Notes under the pieces: generated by a model
What the model saw: the letters and a program-made list of their open reading frames with translations, nothing else
Database searches by the model: none
Told to the model about the DNA's origin: nothing
Source: Streptomyces caniferus
GTDB lineage: Bacteria > Actinomycetota > Actinomycetes > Streptomycetales > Streptomycetaceae
Assembly: GCF_009811555.1 (NCBI RefSeq)
Contig: NZ_BLIN01000005.1
Coordinates: forward strand, 3,915,501 to 3,979,500
Length of the DNA stretch: 64,000 nt
Reading direction: 5' to 3'
Part shown: positions 42,353 through 49,855 of the stretch, one piece after another
Position numbering within the stretch: the first letter of the stretch is position 1
How the letters are laid out: each line of letters begins with the position of its first letter
Position numbers and translations under genes: made by a program

Positions 42353-42398
42353 ACGGGTGCCTCGGGGAGCGTCGTACGGCGCTTCCGGAGGCACCCGT
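42353..42398 (+). terminator. terminator after korAB
   Basis: A 19-base stem with two mismatches (42353-42371 with 42380-42398) and an eight-base loop, 14 bases past the korB stop codon. Confidence 0.75.
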
Positions 42399-42536
42399 TG
42401 TCGTATGCCGGGAAACGCCGTAGGCCGGAGAACAACGGCACGTTCCGGTGGCACACCCCGTGACGGCGCCGCGTGCACGGGCGATGCTGAGGGGGCGGCC
42501 CGGGGCGGGTCCGCGGTGCCACGGATTCCGCACGAG

Positions 42537-42560
42537 CGTCATAGACGATCGTTTATGACG
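42537..42560 (+). promoter_or_regulatory. 24-bp near-perfect palindrome, candidate TetR-type operator
   Basis: CGTCATA (42537-42543) and TATGACG (42554-42560) flank a central ACGATCGT; the whole 24 bases are self-complementary apart from one pair. It lies 51 bases before the start of the NmrA-like gene, where a promoter would be expected. The shape is that of TetR-family operators, but no TetR gene is in the window. Confidence 0.6.
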
Positions 42561-42610
42561 GGCGTACGGTCGGGCCCCATCAACCAGCGCACGCCCACAG
42601 GGGGTCACTC

Positions 42611-43477
42611 ATGAGCATCGTCGTCACCGGCGCCACCGGGGCGCTCGGCCGGCTCGTCGTCGAAGAGCTGCTGAAGCGCACCGCACCGGGCGAGATCGTC
42701 ACGGTCGCCCGGGACCGGGCCAAGGCCGCCGGCATCGAAGCCCGCGGCGTCCGGGTCAAGGTCGCGGACTACAGCCGGCCCGAGACGCTCCAGGGGGTCT
42801 TCGCGGCCGGCGACCGGGCGCTGCTCATCTCCGGGAACGAGGCGGGACAGCGCCTCGTCCAGCACCGCGCCGTCATCGACGCCGCGCGGGAGGCGGGCGT
42901 CGCGCTGCTGGCGTACACCAGCATCCTGGGCGGGCCGGCCGCCACGTTCTCCATCGCCGAGGAGCACCTCGCCACCGAGCAGGCGCTGCTCGCCTCCGGG
43001 GTGCCGTACTGCCTGCTGCGCAACGGCTGGTACCACGAGAACTACACCGGTGCGCTCGCCGGCACCCTGCGGACCGGCGCCGTCGTCGGCAGCGCCGGCC
43101 GGGGCCGGGTGGCCACCGCCGCGCGCCGGGACTACGCGGAGGCAGCCGCCGTCGTCCTCACCGGCAGCGGCCAGGAGAACACGGTGTACGAGCTGAGCGG
43201 CGACACCGCCTGGACGATGGCCGAGTACGCGGCCGAGGTGTCCCGGCAGACCGGCCGGGAGATCCCGTACCGCGACCTGCCGCCGGAGCGGTACACGGCG
43301 CTGCTGATCGAGGCGGGGGTACCGGCGCTGGGCGCGCGGATGGTCGCCGAGGCGGACGCGGGGATCGCCCGGGGCGAGCTCGGCGCGACGCCCGGCGAGC
43401 TGTCCCGGCTGCTCGGCCGTCCGACCACGCCGATCGCCGAGGCGATCACGGAGGCGTTGAAGGAACTTCCCGGCTGA
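42611..43477 (+). CDS. NmrA-like NAD(P)-binding reductase (QorB-like)
   Basis: A 288-residue atypical short-chain dehydrogenase close to NAD(P)H:quinone oxidoreductase type 2 (QorB) proteins. The nucleotide-binding motif VTGATGALGRLV is at residues 5-16; YTSILGG and LLRNGWYHENY match the family's active site and substrate region. QorB-type enzymes reduce quinones or similar electrophiles and are often induced by them, which would agree with the operator-like palindrome upstream. It is monocistronic by context. Confidence 0.85.
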   Translation: MSIVVTGATGALGRLVVEELLKRTAPGEIVTVARDRAKAAGIEARGVRVKVADYSRPETLQGVFAAGDRALLISGNEAGQRLVQHRAVIDAAREAGVALLAYTSILGGPAATFSIAEEHLATEQALLASGVPYCLLRNGWYHENYTGALAGTLRTGAVVGSAGRGRVATAARRDYAEAAAVVLTGSGQENTVYELSGDTAWTMAEYAAEVSRQTGREIPYRDLPPERYTALLIEAGVPALGARMVAEADAGIARGELGATPGELSRLLGRPTTPIAEAITEALKELPG

Positions 43478-43569
43478 ATCCGACGTGGCCCCGCGGGCCG
43501 GTCCTCCGCACGCGCCCGTCCCCGGCCGGCCGGTCCGGCCCGCCCGCACTCCCCCGTACTCCCCCGCGC

Positions 43570-43607
43570 GGCTGTCATGACCGTATGCCAAGACAGGCAT
43601 GACAGCC
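43570..43607 (+). repeat. inverted repeat upstream of rarD
   Basis: A perfect 10-base repeat, GGCTGTCATG (43570-43579) with CATGACAGCC (43598-43607), separated by 18 bases that contain a smaller ATGCC/GGCAT repeat. It could be the terminator of the reductase gene or an operator for rarD, which starts 56 bases later. Confidence 0.5.
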
Positions 43608-43662
43608 GGGCTCGGCGGCGCTACGTTCGCAGCGGCGGCGAAGCATCCTCAGGAGGTCCCCC

Positions 43663-44727
43663 TTGCAGCCTCGAAGCGATCAGCGTGTCGGACTCGCCTA
43701 CGGCGTGGCCGCCTACACCATGTGGGGCCTGCTGCCGCTCTACTGGCATCTGCTGGGCGCCGCCTCCGCGTCGGAGATCCTGGCCCATCGCATGGCGTGG
43801 TCGCTGCCCGTCGCCGTCGTCATCCTGGCCGTGCTGCGCCGCTGGTCCTGGATCGGCCCACTGCTGCGGCAGCCCAGGAGGCTCGGGCTGATCCTGGTCT
43901 GCGCCCTGGTCATCTCGGCGAACTGGTTTCTCTACATCTGGGCGGTCAACGCCGGGCACGTCCTGGAGGCCTCGCTCGGCTACTTCATCAACCCGCTGGT
44001 CAGCATCGCCTTCGGCGTGCTGTTCCTGCGCGAACGGCTGCGGCCGCTGCAGTGGGTCGCGGTGGGGATCGGCGCCCTGGCCGTCGTCGTGATGACCATC
44101 GCCTACGGCAAGGTGCCCTGGATCGCGCTCGGGCTGGCGTTCTCGTTCGCGACGTACGGGCTGGTCAAGAAGGGCGTCAAGCTCGACGGGATCGAGGGCT
44201 TCAGCGCCGAGACGGCCATGCAACTGCTGCCCGCGCTGGGGTTCCTGGTCTTCCTCGCGCTGCACGGCGAGTCCAGCTTCACCACCGGCGGGGTAGGCCA
44301 GGCTCTGTTGCTGGCGGGCTGCGGTGTCGCGACGGCGGTGCCGCTGATCTGTTTCGGCGCCTCGGCCATGCGGCTGCCGCTGACGACGATCGGGATGCTG
44401 CAGTATCTGGCGCCGACCTTCCAGTTCGTGCTGGGGCTCACCGCCTTCCACGAGCGGATGCCGGCGGAGCGCTGGGCCGGGTTCGCCCTGGTGTGGGCGG
44501 CCCTGACGGTACTGACCTGGGACGCGCTGCGGACCGCCCGGCGGGGGCGGGCGGCACTGGCCGCCGCCGCGGCCCGTGCGGGTGAGGCGTCCGCGACCGG
44601 GGCGGTGCAGGCGGCGGAGGCGGACCGGGTGACGGAAGCGGACCGGGCGGCGGCGGAAGCAGCGGCGGCGGCACAGAGCGCCGGCGCACCGGCCGCGCCG
44701 CCGCAGTCGCCCGGCCTCACCGGGTGA
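43663..44727 (+). CDS. rarD: EamA-family transporter RarD
   Basis: A 354-residue inner membrane protein of the drug/metabolite transporter superfamily. It starts at TTG 43663, supported by AGGAGG at six bases. Ten hydrophobic segments cover residues 10-290, with the RarD signatures GLLPLYWHLL, SANWFLYIWAVN and LQYLAPTFQFVL. E. coli RarD has been linked to chloramphenicol sensitivity, but its substrate is not known. The last 65 residues are an Ala-rich charged tail beyond the usual family length. Confidence 0.9.
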   Translation: MQPRSDQRVGLAYGVAAYTMWGLLPLYWHLLGAASASEILAHRMAWSLPVAVVILAVLRRWSWIGPLLRQPRRLGLILVCALVISANWFLYIWAVNAGHVLEASLGYFINPLVSIAFGVLFLRERLRPLQWVAVGIGALAVVVMTIAYGKVPWIALGLAFSFATYGLVKKGVKLDGIEGFSAETAMQLLPALGFLVFLALHGESSFTTGGVGQALLLAGCGVATAVPLICFGASAMRLPLTTIGMLQYLAPTFQFVLGLTAFHERMPAERWAGFALVWAALTVLTWDALRTARRGRAALAAAAARAGEASATGAVQAAEADRVTEADRAAAEAAAAAQSAGAPAAPPQSPGLTG

Positions 44728-44756
44728 GGCCGAAGCCTCCCGGCCTCACCCGGTGA
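44717..44756. terminator. bidirectional terminator overlapping two stop codons
   Basis: A perfect 16-base stem: 44717-44732 pairs with 44741-44756 around an eight-base loop. The left arm includes the rarD stop codon and the right arm includes the stop codon of the convergent ABC permease gene, so both genes end inside the hairpin. Confidence 0.8.
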
Positions 44757-45609
44757 CGTCCCTCGTGGTGAAGCGCGCCCAGGCGGCCGAGCCGAACACC
44801 AGGGCGTACAGCGCCTGCAGGCCGGCATTCTTCTGCAACTGGTCCCAGTAGACGGGGTCGCGGAGCAGGTCCGCGAACGACAGCCAGTAGTGCGGGAAGA
44901 GATAGGGCTGGAGGGCGTGCAACTGCGGCAGGGTGTCCAGGATCTGCACGGTGATCAGCAGGCCGACCGTGGTCGCCATGGCCGCGATACCGCTGGTGGT
45001 GAGCGTGGAGACGAACAGGCCGATGGCAGCCACCCCGACGAGGGACAGCGCCACCGCGACCGCGATGGCCAGCGCCCGCAGCAGCCCCTCGCCGAAGGAG
45101 ACCGAGGTGCCCGAGAGCAGGGTGATCTCGCCCAGGGGGAAGAGCAGCGCGCCGGTCACGAGTGCGGAGAGCGCCACGACCAGGGTGCCCACCAGGCAGA
45201 ACGTCAGGATCGTGGCGTATTTGACCAGCAGCAGGCGGGTGCGGCCGGCCGGAGCCACCAGGAGATAGCGCAGCGTCCCGCCGTGTGCCTCACCGGCGAG
45301 GGAGTCGCCCGCGATCACTCCGACGGACATCGGCAGGAAGAACGGCAGCGTCACCGCGAGCGAGGTGAAGACCAGGAAGAGGCCGTTGTGGGTGACCTGG
45401 GAGAGGAACGCCGGACCGCCCGGACCTCCGCCACCGCCGTCGCCCGTCTCGATCTTGACGGCGACGCCGACCAGGACCGGTACGCCCGCGAGCACCGCCA
45501 GCAGCGCGAGGGTGCGCCAGCGCCGGAACGTCGTCACGATCTCGCTGCGCAGCAGGCCCAGCGACCACAGCGGTCGGGGCGTGCGCACCACGGTCTCAGC
45601 CTGCGACAT
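44746..45609 (-). CDS. ABC transporter permease (ABC-2 type)
   Basis: A 287-residue permease with six hydrophobic segments. The first helix is followed by a Gly-rich extracytoplasmic loop (about residues 55-70), and the SLAGEAHGGTLRYLLVAPAGRTRLLLVKY segment is the typical coupling region of ABC-2 exporters (shown in part). It overlaps the ATPase gene by 14 bases, so the two form one exporter. Substrate unknown; such pairs often export drugs, lipids or peptides. Confidence 0.88.
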   Translation of the reverse strand: MSQAETVVRTPRPLWSLGLLRSEIVTTFRRWRTLALLAVLAGVPVLVGVAVKIETGDGGGGGPGGPAFLSQVTHNGLFLVFTSLAVTLPFFLPMSVGVIAGDSLAGEAHGGTLRYLLVAPAGRTRLLLVKYATILTFCLVGTLVVALSALVTGALLFPLGEITLLSGTSVSFGEGLLRALAIAVAVALSLVGVAAIGLFVSTLTTSGIAAMATTVGLLITVQILDTLPQLHALQPYLFPHYWLSFADLLRDPVYWDQLQKNAGLQALYALVFGSAAWARFTTRDVTG

Positions 45610-46681
45610 CGAAGCCCTCCCCGGTCAGCTGCACGAAGACGTCCTCCAGCGACGCACGTTCGGTGCCGAAGCCGCGGACCCGTACACCGGCGTGCACCAG
45701 CGCGGCGTTGAGCTCCGCCAGGTCCGGCGGCGCCCCACCGCCGGGGGCGCCCATCGCCGCGGCCGCGTCCGGGAGTTCGCCCGTCACCCGGTCGTCGGCC
45801 GCCTCCAGGCCGGTCAGACCGTGCTCCTTCAGGATCCGGACCGCGTCGGCCGTATCGGGGGTGGTCACCGTCAGGCGGCCGTGGCCGCGCGAGCCGAGGA
45901 CCGTGGCGGAGAGCGCGGCGACCGTGCCCTGGGTGATCAGCCGGCCGCGGGCCATCACCGCGGCATGGGTGCAGACCTGCTCGATCTCGTCGAGGAGGTG
46001 GGAGGAGAGGAAGACGGTGGTGCCGTCCGCCGCCAGTGCGCGGATCAGCGCGCGGATCTCCCGCATGCCCTGGGGGTCCAGGCCGTTGGTCGGCTCGTCG
46101 AGGACCAGCAGTTCACGGGGCTGGAGCAGGGCCGCGGCCAGACCGAGGCGCTGCTTCATGCCGAGCGAGTAGGCGCGCGCCTTCTTGCCGGCCGCGGACG
46201 CCAGGCCCACCCGCTCCAGTGCGCGGCCGACCCGTTCGGCACGGGTACGGGGATCGGCGTACGAGTCGGCGGCGTCGAACCGCCGGAGGTTGTCCCGCCC
46301 GCTGAGGAAGCCGTAGAGCGCCGGGCCCTCGATGAGGGCGCCGACCTTGGGAAGCACCCGGCGGCCCGCGGCGGGCATCGGCTGCCCGAGTACCCGGGCG
46401 CTGCCGGCGCTCGCTTCGATCAGGCCCATCAGCATGCGGATGGTGGTGGTCTTGCCGCAGCCGTTGGGGCCGAGGAAGCCGAAGATGCTGCCGCGCGGTA
46501 CGGCCAGATCGAGGCCGTCGACGGCGAGCCGGCCGCCGCGGTAGGCCTTGGTCAGCCCCCGGGTCTCGATCGCCGGCTCCCCGGCCGGCCGGGGCGGCGG
46601 GCCGTCGTCGGGCGGGCTGGGTGCCGGCCCGTCGTCGGGCGGGCGGGCGCCGTCGGGCTCCGGGGCGGGCGGCTGCGGCAT
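45596..46681 (-). CDS. ABC transporter ATP-binding protein
   Basis: A 361-residue ATPase from ATG 46679-46681 with GGGGGAG upstream. The first 40 residues are a Pro/Asp-rich extension. The nucleotide-binding domain has Walker A GPNGCGKTT, signature YSLGMKQRL, Walker B LLVLDEPTNGLD and the switch histidine in SSHLLDE. The DRA-type C-terminal region follows (ERASLEDVFVQLTG). It belongs to the group that works with ABC-2 permeases, matching the partner downstream. Confidence 0.9.
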   Translation of the reverse strand: MPQPPAPEPDGARPPDDGPAPSPPDDGPPPRPAGEPAIETRGLTKAYRGGRLAVDGLDLAVPRGSIFGFLGPNGCGKTTTIRMLMGLIEASAGSARVLGQPMPAAGRRVLPKVGALIEGPALYGFLSGRDNLRRFDAADSYADPRTRAERVGRALERVGLASAAGKKARAYSLGMKQRLGLAAALLQPRELLVLDEPTNGLDPQGMREIRALIRALAADGTTVFLSSHLLDEIEQVCTHAAVMARGRLITQGTVAALSATVLGSRGHGRLTVTTPDTADAVRILKEHGLTGLEAADDRVTGELPDAAAAMGAPGGGAPPDLAELNAALVHAGVRVRGFGTERASLEDVFVQLTGEGFDVAG

Positions 46682-46718
46682 CTGCTCCCCCAACGTCGTA
46701 CCGATGGACCACGGGCGG

Positions 46719-46750
46719 CGCCGTGCCACCCGCGGAGGGGTGGCACGGCG
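46719..46750 (-). terminator. terminator after the LolA-like gene
   Basis: A perfect 13-base stem, 46738-46750 with 46719-46731, starting 24 bases past the stop codon of the gene at 46774 and just before the ABC ATPase start. It separates the two transcription units. Confidence 0.75.
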
Positions 46751-46773
46751 GTCCCGCACTGTGCGGCGGCCCG

Positions 46774-48024
46774 TTACTTGGCGGCGTTGGCCGCGTCGAT
46801 CAGGGCCTGCTTGTCGACGGCGCCGACATAGACCGTGCCGTTGTCCGTGACCAGGGCGTTGACCAGGCGGGTGCTCAGGATCCGGCCGGATCCGAAGGAG
46901 CCGTGCGCCTTCTCACCGATGCTGTCCAGGAACGCGCCCGCGTCGCCGCCGGCGCCTTTGTCCTTGCCGGAGGGCAGGCCGGACCCGCCGCCCTTGATCG
47001 TGGCAATGGACGTCCAGCCCTTGCCGATGACGTTCAGCCCGCCCATGTCCTTCTTGACGTCCCTCGCGTCCTGGTGGGACGGGAGGTTCTTGCCGTGCTC
47101 GCGCTGCGCCTTCGCCCGCGCCTGGTCGCCGTCGACGACCTTGGCGCCCTTGGGCGGGGCGAAGGAGAAGGTGCTCGCGGCGGGCTTGGCGAAGTCGACG
47201 TTCGTGTAGCCGACGTCGATGGCGGCCGCGCCACCGCTCTTGGGGGTCAGGGTGAACTTCAGCGGCACGCCGTTGTCGGCGTCCACCGCGACCCGGATCG
47301 AGCCGACCGTCGAGGCGGCCTGCTTGGGCTTGATCAGCAGCTGGTAGGCGTCCCGCCCGGCGACCTTGGCGGTGCCGTCGACGGTGACCGAGGTGGTGTC
47401 ACCGGCCGCCTTCAGGGCCTGCTTCGCCAGGTCCTGCGGGGTGGCGCCCTTCAGGCCCTCGGGGAGGCCCTCGGCCCGGTGGTGCTTGCCCTGCCGGCCG
47501 GCGTCGGGCGCGGTGCTGTGCATCGCGGTGTTGCTGCCGCTGTCGTAGGCCCAGAGCTCGTTGCCGTTGTGGACCAGGCTGTACTCGGCGGCCTTGTCGA
47601 CGATCGACACCCGCTGCTTCTCGGGGCCGTCGGCCGCGACGCGCAGCGTGTGCGCACCGGAGGCCAGCTCCATCAGCTTGTTCTGGGGTGCGGCGGAGGC
47701 GTCGTCGCCGCCCTTCCCGCCGGCCTGGCCGCCGAAGGCACCCGCGCCGCCGGGCAGGGACGGCAGACCGAGGTCGGTGGTGACCCGGACCGTCCCGGAG
47801 AGCTGCTGGACATCGGACTTGGCGACCTTGGCTATCAGGTCCTGTGCCGAGATCTTCGGCAGGTCCGGAGAACCGGAGCCGGCGAACGCCGGGACCAGCC
47901 CGATCGTGGCCGCCGCCACTCCCGCCACCGCGACCGGCACGGCATACCGCGCCGCCTTACGGCGCCTGGGGGAGCGCCCCTCGTCCCATCCGTCGGTGAC
48001 CTGCGTCGGTTCGTTCCGTGGCAT
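46774..48024 (-). CDS. LolA/DUF2092-like secreted or membrane-anchored protein
   Basis: A 416-residue protein from ATG 48022-48024, which has GGAGG at eight bases. Residues 1-25 are charged with an RRRK cluster, followed by a hydrophobic segment (about 26-48) ending AFAGSG, so it is exported or anchored by one helix. The rest has the LolA/RseB half-barrel character (segments TLRVAADGPEKQRVSIVDK, ELWAYDSGSNTAMH, AVDADNGVPLKFTL in part), as found in DUF2092 proteins. It has no lipobox cysteine. Likely an envelope lipid-binding or sensing protein. It precedes an ABC exporter on the same strand but is parted by a terminator. Confidence 0.8.
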   Translation of the reverse strand: MPRNEPTQVTDGWDEGRSPRRRKAARYAVPVAVAGVAAATIGLVPAFAGSGSPDLPKISAQDLIAKVAKSDVQQLSGTVRVTTDLGLPSLPGGAGAFGGQAGGKGGDDASAAPQNKLMELASGAHTLRVAADGPEKQRVSIVDKAAEYSLVHNGNELWAYDSGSNTAMHSTAPDAGRQGKHHRAEGLPEGLKGATPQDLAKQALKAAGDTTSVTVDGTAKVAGRDAYQLLIKPKQAASTVGSIRVAVDADNGVPLKFTLTPKSGGAAAIDVGYTNVDFAKPAASTFSFAPPKGAKVVDGDQARAKAQREHGKNLPSHQDARDVKKDMGGLNVIGKGWTSIATIKGGGSGLPSGKDKGAGGDAGAFLDSIGEKAHGSFGSGRILSTRLVNALVTDNGTVYVGAVDKQALIDAANAAK

Positions 48025-48237
48025 CTGCCCTACCTCCGTCGTATGCGGCGGCTGCTGCGCTGTCCACTCGTCACCCCTGGGGCTCATTGTGACCTGTCCG
48101 CCGCGCCTTGGTGCTTTCCATCTCACCAAATCGCCTGGCGGATAACGTCAGCCGACGGGAGCAACTCGTCCTACTGCTGAGGTATGACGCACGGTCATCT
48201 CAGGTCGGAGTCCGTACCACCGGAGTCGGACCGTTCC

Positions 48238-48273
48238 CTAGGGGATGCGGGGGCGGGCACTAGGGGATGCGGG
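48238..48273. repeat. 14-bp direct repeat spaced by two helical turns
   Basis: CTAGGGGATGCGGG occurs at 48238-48251 and again at 48260-48273, exactly 22 bases start to start. It lies just past the polyprenyl synthase stop and about 215 bases upstream of the LolA-like gene. Direct repeats placed on one face of the helix often bind response regulators or activators. Confidence 0.55.
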
Positions 48274-48294
48274 ACAGCGCACCGTGAGGAGGCC

Positions 48295-49308
48295 TCAGCC
48301 CGCCCGGTGCACCACCGCGTCGCAGAGCCCTTCCAGGGCCGACTTGGCCGTGCAGGACGGCAGCGGGGCCAGCATGGCGCGGGCCTCCTGCGCATAGCGC
48401 ACGGTGTCGCGGCGGGCGTCTTCGAGCGCCGGGTGGGCGCGCAGACCGGCCAGCGCCTCGGCGTGCCGGGCGTCGTCGGTGAGGTCGCCGGCCAGCAGCT
48501 CGACGAGGGCGCGGTCCTCGGGCGTACCGGTGCTGCTCTCGGCACGGGCCCGCAGACGCAGCACGGGCAGTGTCGGAATGCCCTCCCGCAGGTCGGTGCC
48601 GGGCGTCTTGCCCGATTCATGCGAGTCGCTGGCGATGTCCAGCACGTCGTCGGCCAGCTGGAAGGCGGTGCCCAGCCGCTCGCCGTACTGGGTGAGGATG
48701 TTGACCGTCGACTCCTCGGCGCCCGACATCATCGCGCCGAACCGGCAGGCGACGGCGACCAGCGAACCGGTCTTGCCGGCGAGGACGTCCAGGTAGTGGT
48801 CGATGGGGTCGCGGCCGTCGCGCGGGCCCGCGGTCTCCAGGATCTGGCCGGTCACCAGGCGTTCGAACGCCTCGGCCTGGATCCGGACCGCCTCCGGCCC
48901 GAGGTCGGCGAGGATGTGCGAGGCGCGGGCGAACAGGAAGTCGCCGGTCAGCACCGCGACGGAGTTGCCCCAGCGGGCGTTGGCGCTGGCCACGCCGCGG
49001 CGCACATCGGCCTCGTCCATCACGTCGTCGTGGTACAGCGTCGCCAGATGCGTCAGCTCCACGACGACCGCGGAGGGCACCACACCCGGGCTGTAGGGGT
49101 CGCCGAATTGGGCGGCCAGCGTCACCAGCAGCGGCCGGAACCGCTTGCCGCCCGCGCGCACGAGGTGCTGCGCGGCTTCGGTGATGAACGGCACGTCGCT
49201 CTTGGTGGCCTCCAGCAGGCCCTCCTCGACAGCCGCCAACCCGGCCTGGACATCGGCCTCAAGAGCCTGGTCCCGCACGCTCAGCCCGAAGGGCCCGACG
49301 ACGGTCAC
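48295..49308 (-). CDS. long-chain polyprenyl diphosphate synthase
   Basis: A 337-residue trans-prenyltransferase. GTG 49306-49308 has AGGAG upstream. The first aspartate-rich motif lies in LYHDDVMDEADVRRG (DDxxD), and the second in FQLADDVLDIAS; the GGKRFRP motif binds the isopentenyl diphosphate. No bulky aromatic residues lie right before the first motif (THLATLYHDD has Tyr at -2 only), which suits a long product. In Streptomyces such an enzyme is expected to make the nonaprenyl chain of menaquinone; the exact length cannot be read from sequence. Placed among respiratory genes, which supports this. Confidence 0.9.
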   Translation of the reverse strand: MTVVGPFGLSVRDQALEADVQAGLAAVEEGLLEATKSDVPFITEAAQHLVRAGGKRFRPLLVTLAAQFGDPYSPGVVPSAVVVELTHLATLYHDDVMDEADVRRGVASANARWGNSVAVLTGDFLFARASHILADLGPEAVRIQAEAFERLVTGQILETAGPRDGRDPIDHYLDVLAGKTGSLVAVACRFGAMMSGAEESTVNILTQYGERLGTAFQLADDVLDIASDSHESGKTPGTDLREGIPTLPVLRLRARAESSTGTPEDRALVELLAGDLTDDARHAEALAGLRAHPALEDARRDTVRYAQEARAMLAPLPSCTAKSALEGLCDAVVHRAG

Positions 49309-49466
49309 GAGGGGTACTCCTGTCTGCTGACGATCAAACTGAATGTCGATCTGTCGCTGTCTCCACCATTGGCCAGCGTATCCGGTCGCAGTTCGATCAC
49401 CGTGAGCGCCCGCCCCCCGACCCACCCGGGAAGCACAGCGACCCCGGCCGACAGGTTCTGGATCAC
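49305..49466 (-). CDS. possible small ORF coupled to the polyprenyl synthase gene
   Basis: A 53-codon frame from GTG 49464-49466 whose stop codon overlaps the polyprenyl synthase start as GTGA. The predicted peptide begins MIQNLSAGVAVLPGW and resembles no family I know. Third-position G/C is high in the first half and weaker in the second. The ribosome binding site is poor. The exact overlap is the main reason to list it; it may be chance. Confidence 0.25.
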   Translation of the reverse strand: MIQNLSAGVAVLPGWVGGRALTVIELRPDTLANGGDSDRSTFSLIVSRQEYPS

Positions 49467-49855
49467 CTGTTGACGCGAGTGTGACGCGGGAGCATGGGTC
49501 CCGGCAACGACAAGAGTATTCTGGCCCTCTTCTTGTCCGGCAAGGCCTGCGCGGCCCGGCCGGCCCTGCCGGGCGGGCAGCGCGGAGCACCGCGGCACGG
49601 GGCGGCACAGGTCAACACGAAGCAGGGCAGGGCGGCGCAAACGCAGAGCACCGCAGAGCAGCGCAGGGCGCGGAACGCCGCGCTCCGCCGCTCACCGGCC
49701 CCCGGACCCCGCCGCCCCGGCACCGCTGTCACGGCCGCGGCGGCCCCGTGAACCGCGGATGCCGCCCCGCCGAAATCACCGCAGGCCGTGACCACTTCCC
49801 CCGTCGGACGGGGACCGGTCCCCCACCGGAGACACCGGCCCCCAACCCGTACGCC
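49467..49855. other. non-coding stretch between polyprenyl synthase and FAD-oxidoreductase genes
   Basis: About 390 bases without a supported gene. Frames on both strands are open only because of high GC. There is a GGGACCGGTCCC palindrome near 49810-49830 that may be part of the terminator of the flavin gene, and the promoter of the polyprenyl synthase should lie toward 49500, but no clear consensus boxes were found. Confidence 0.4.
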
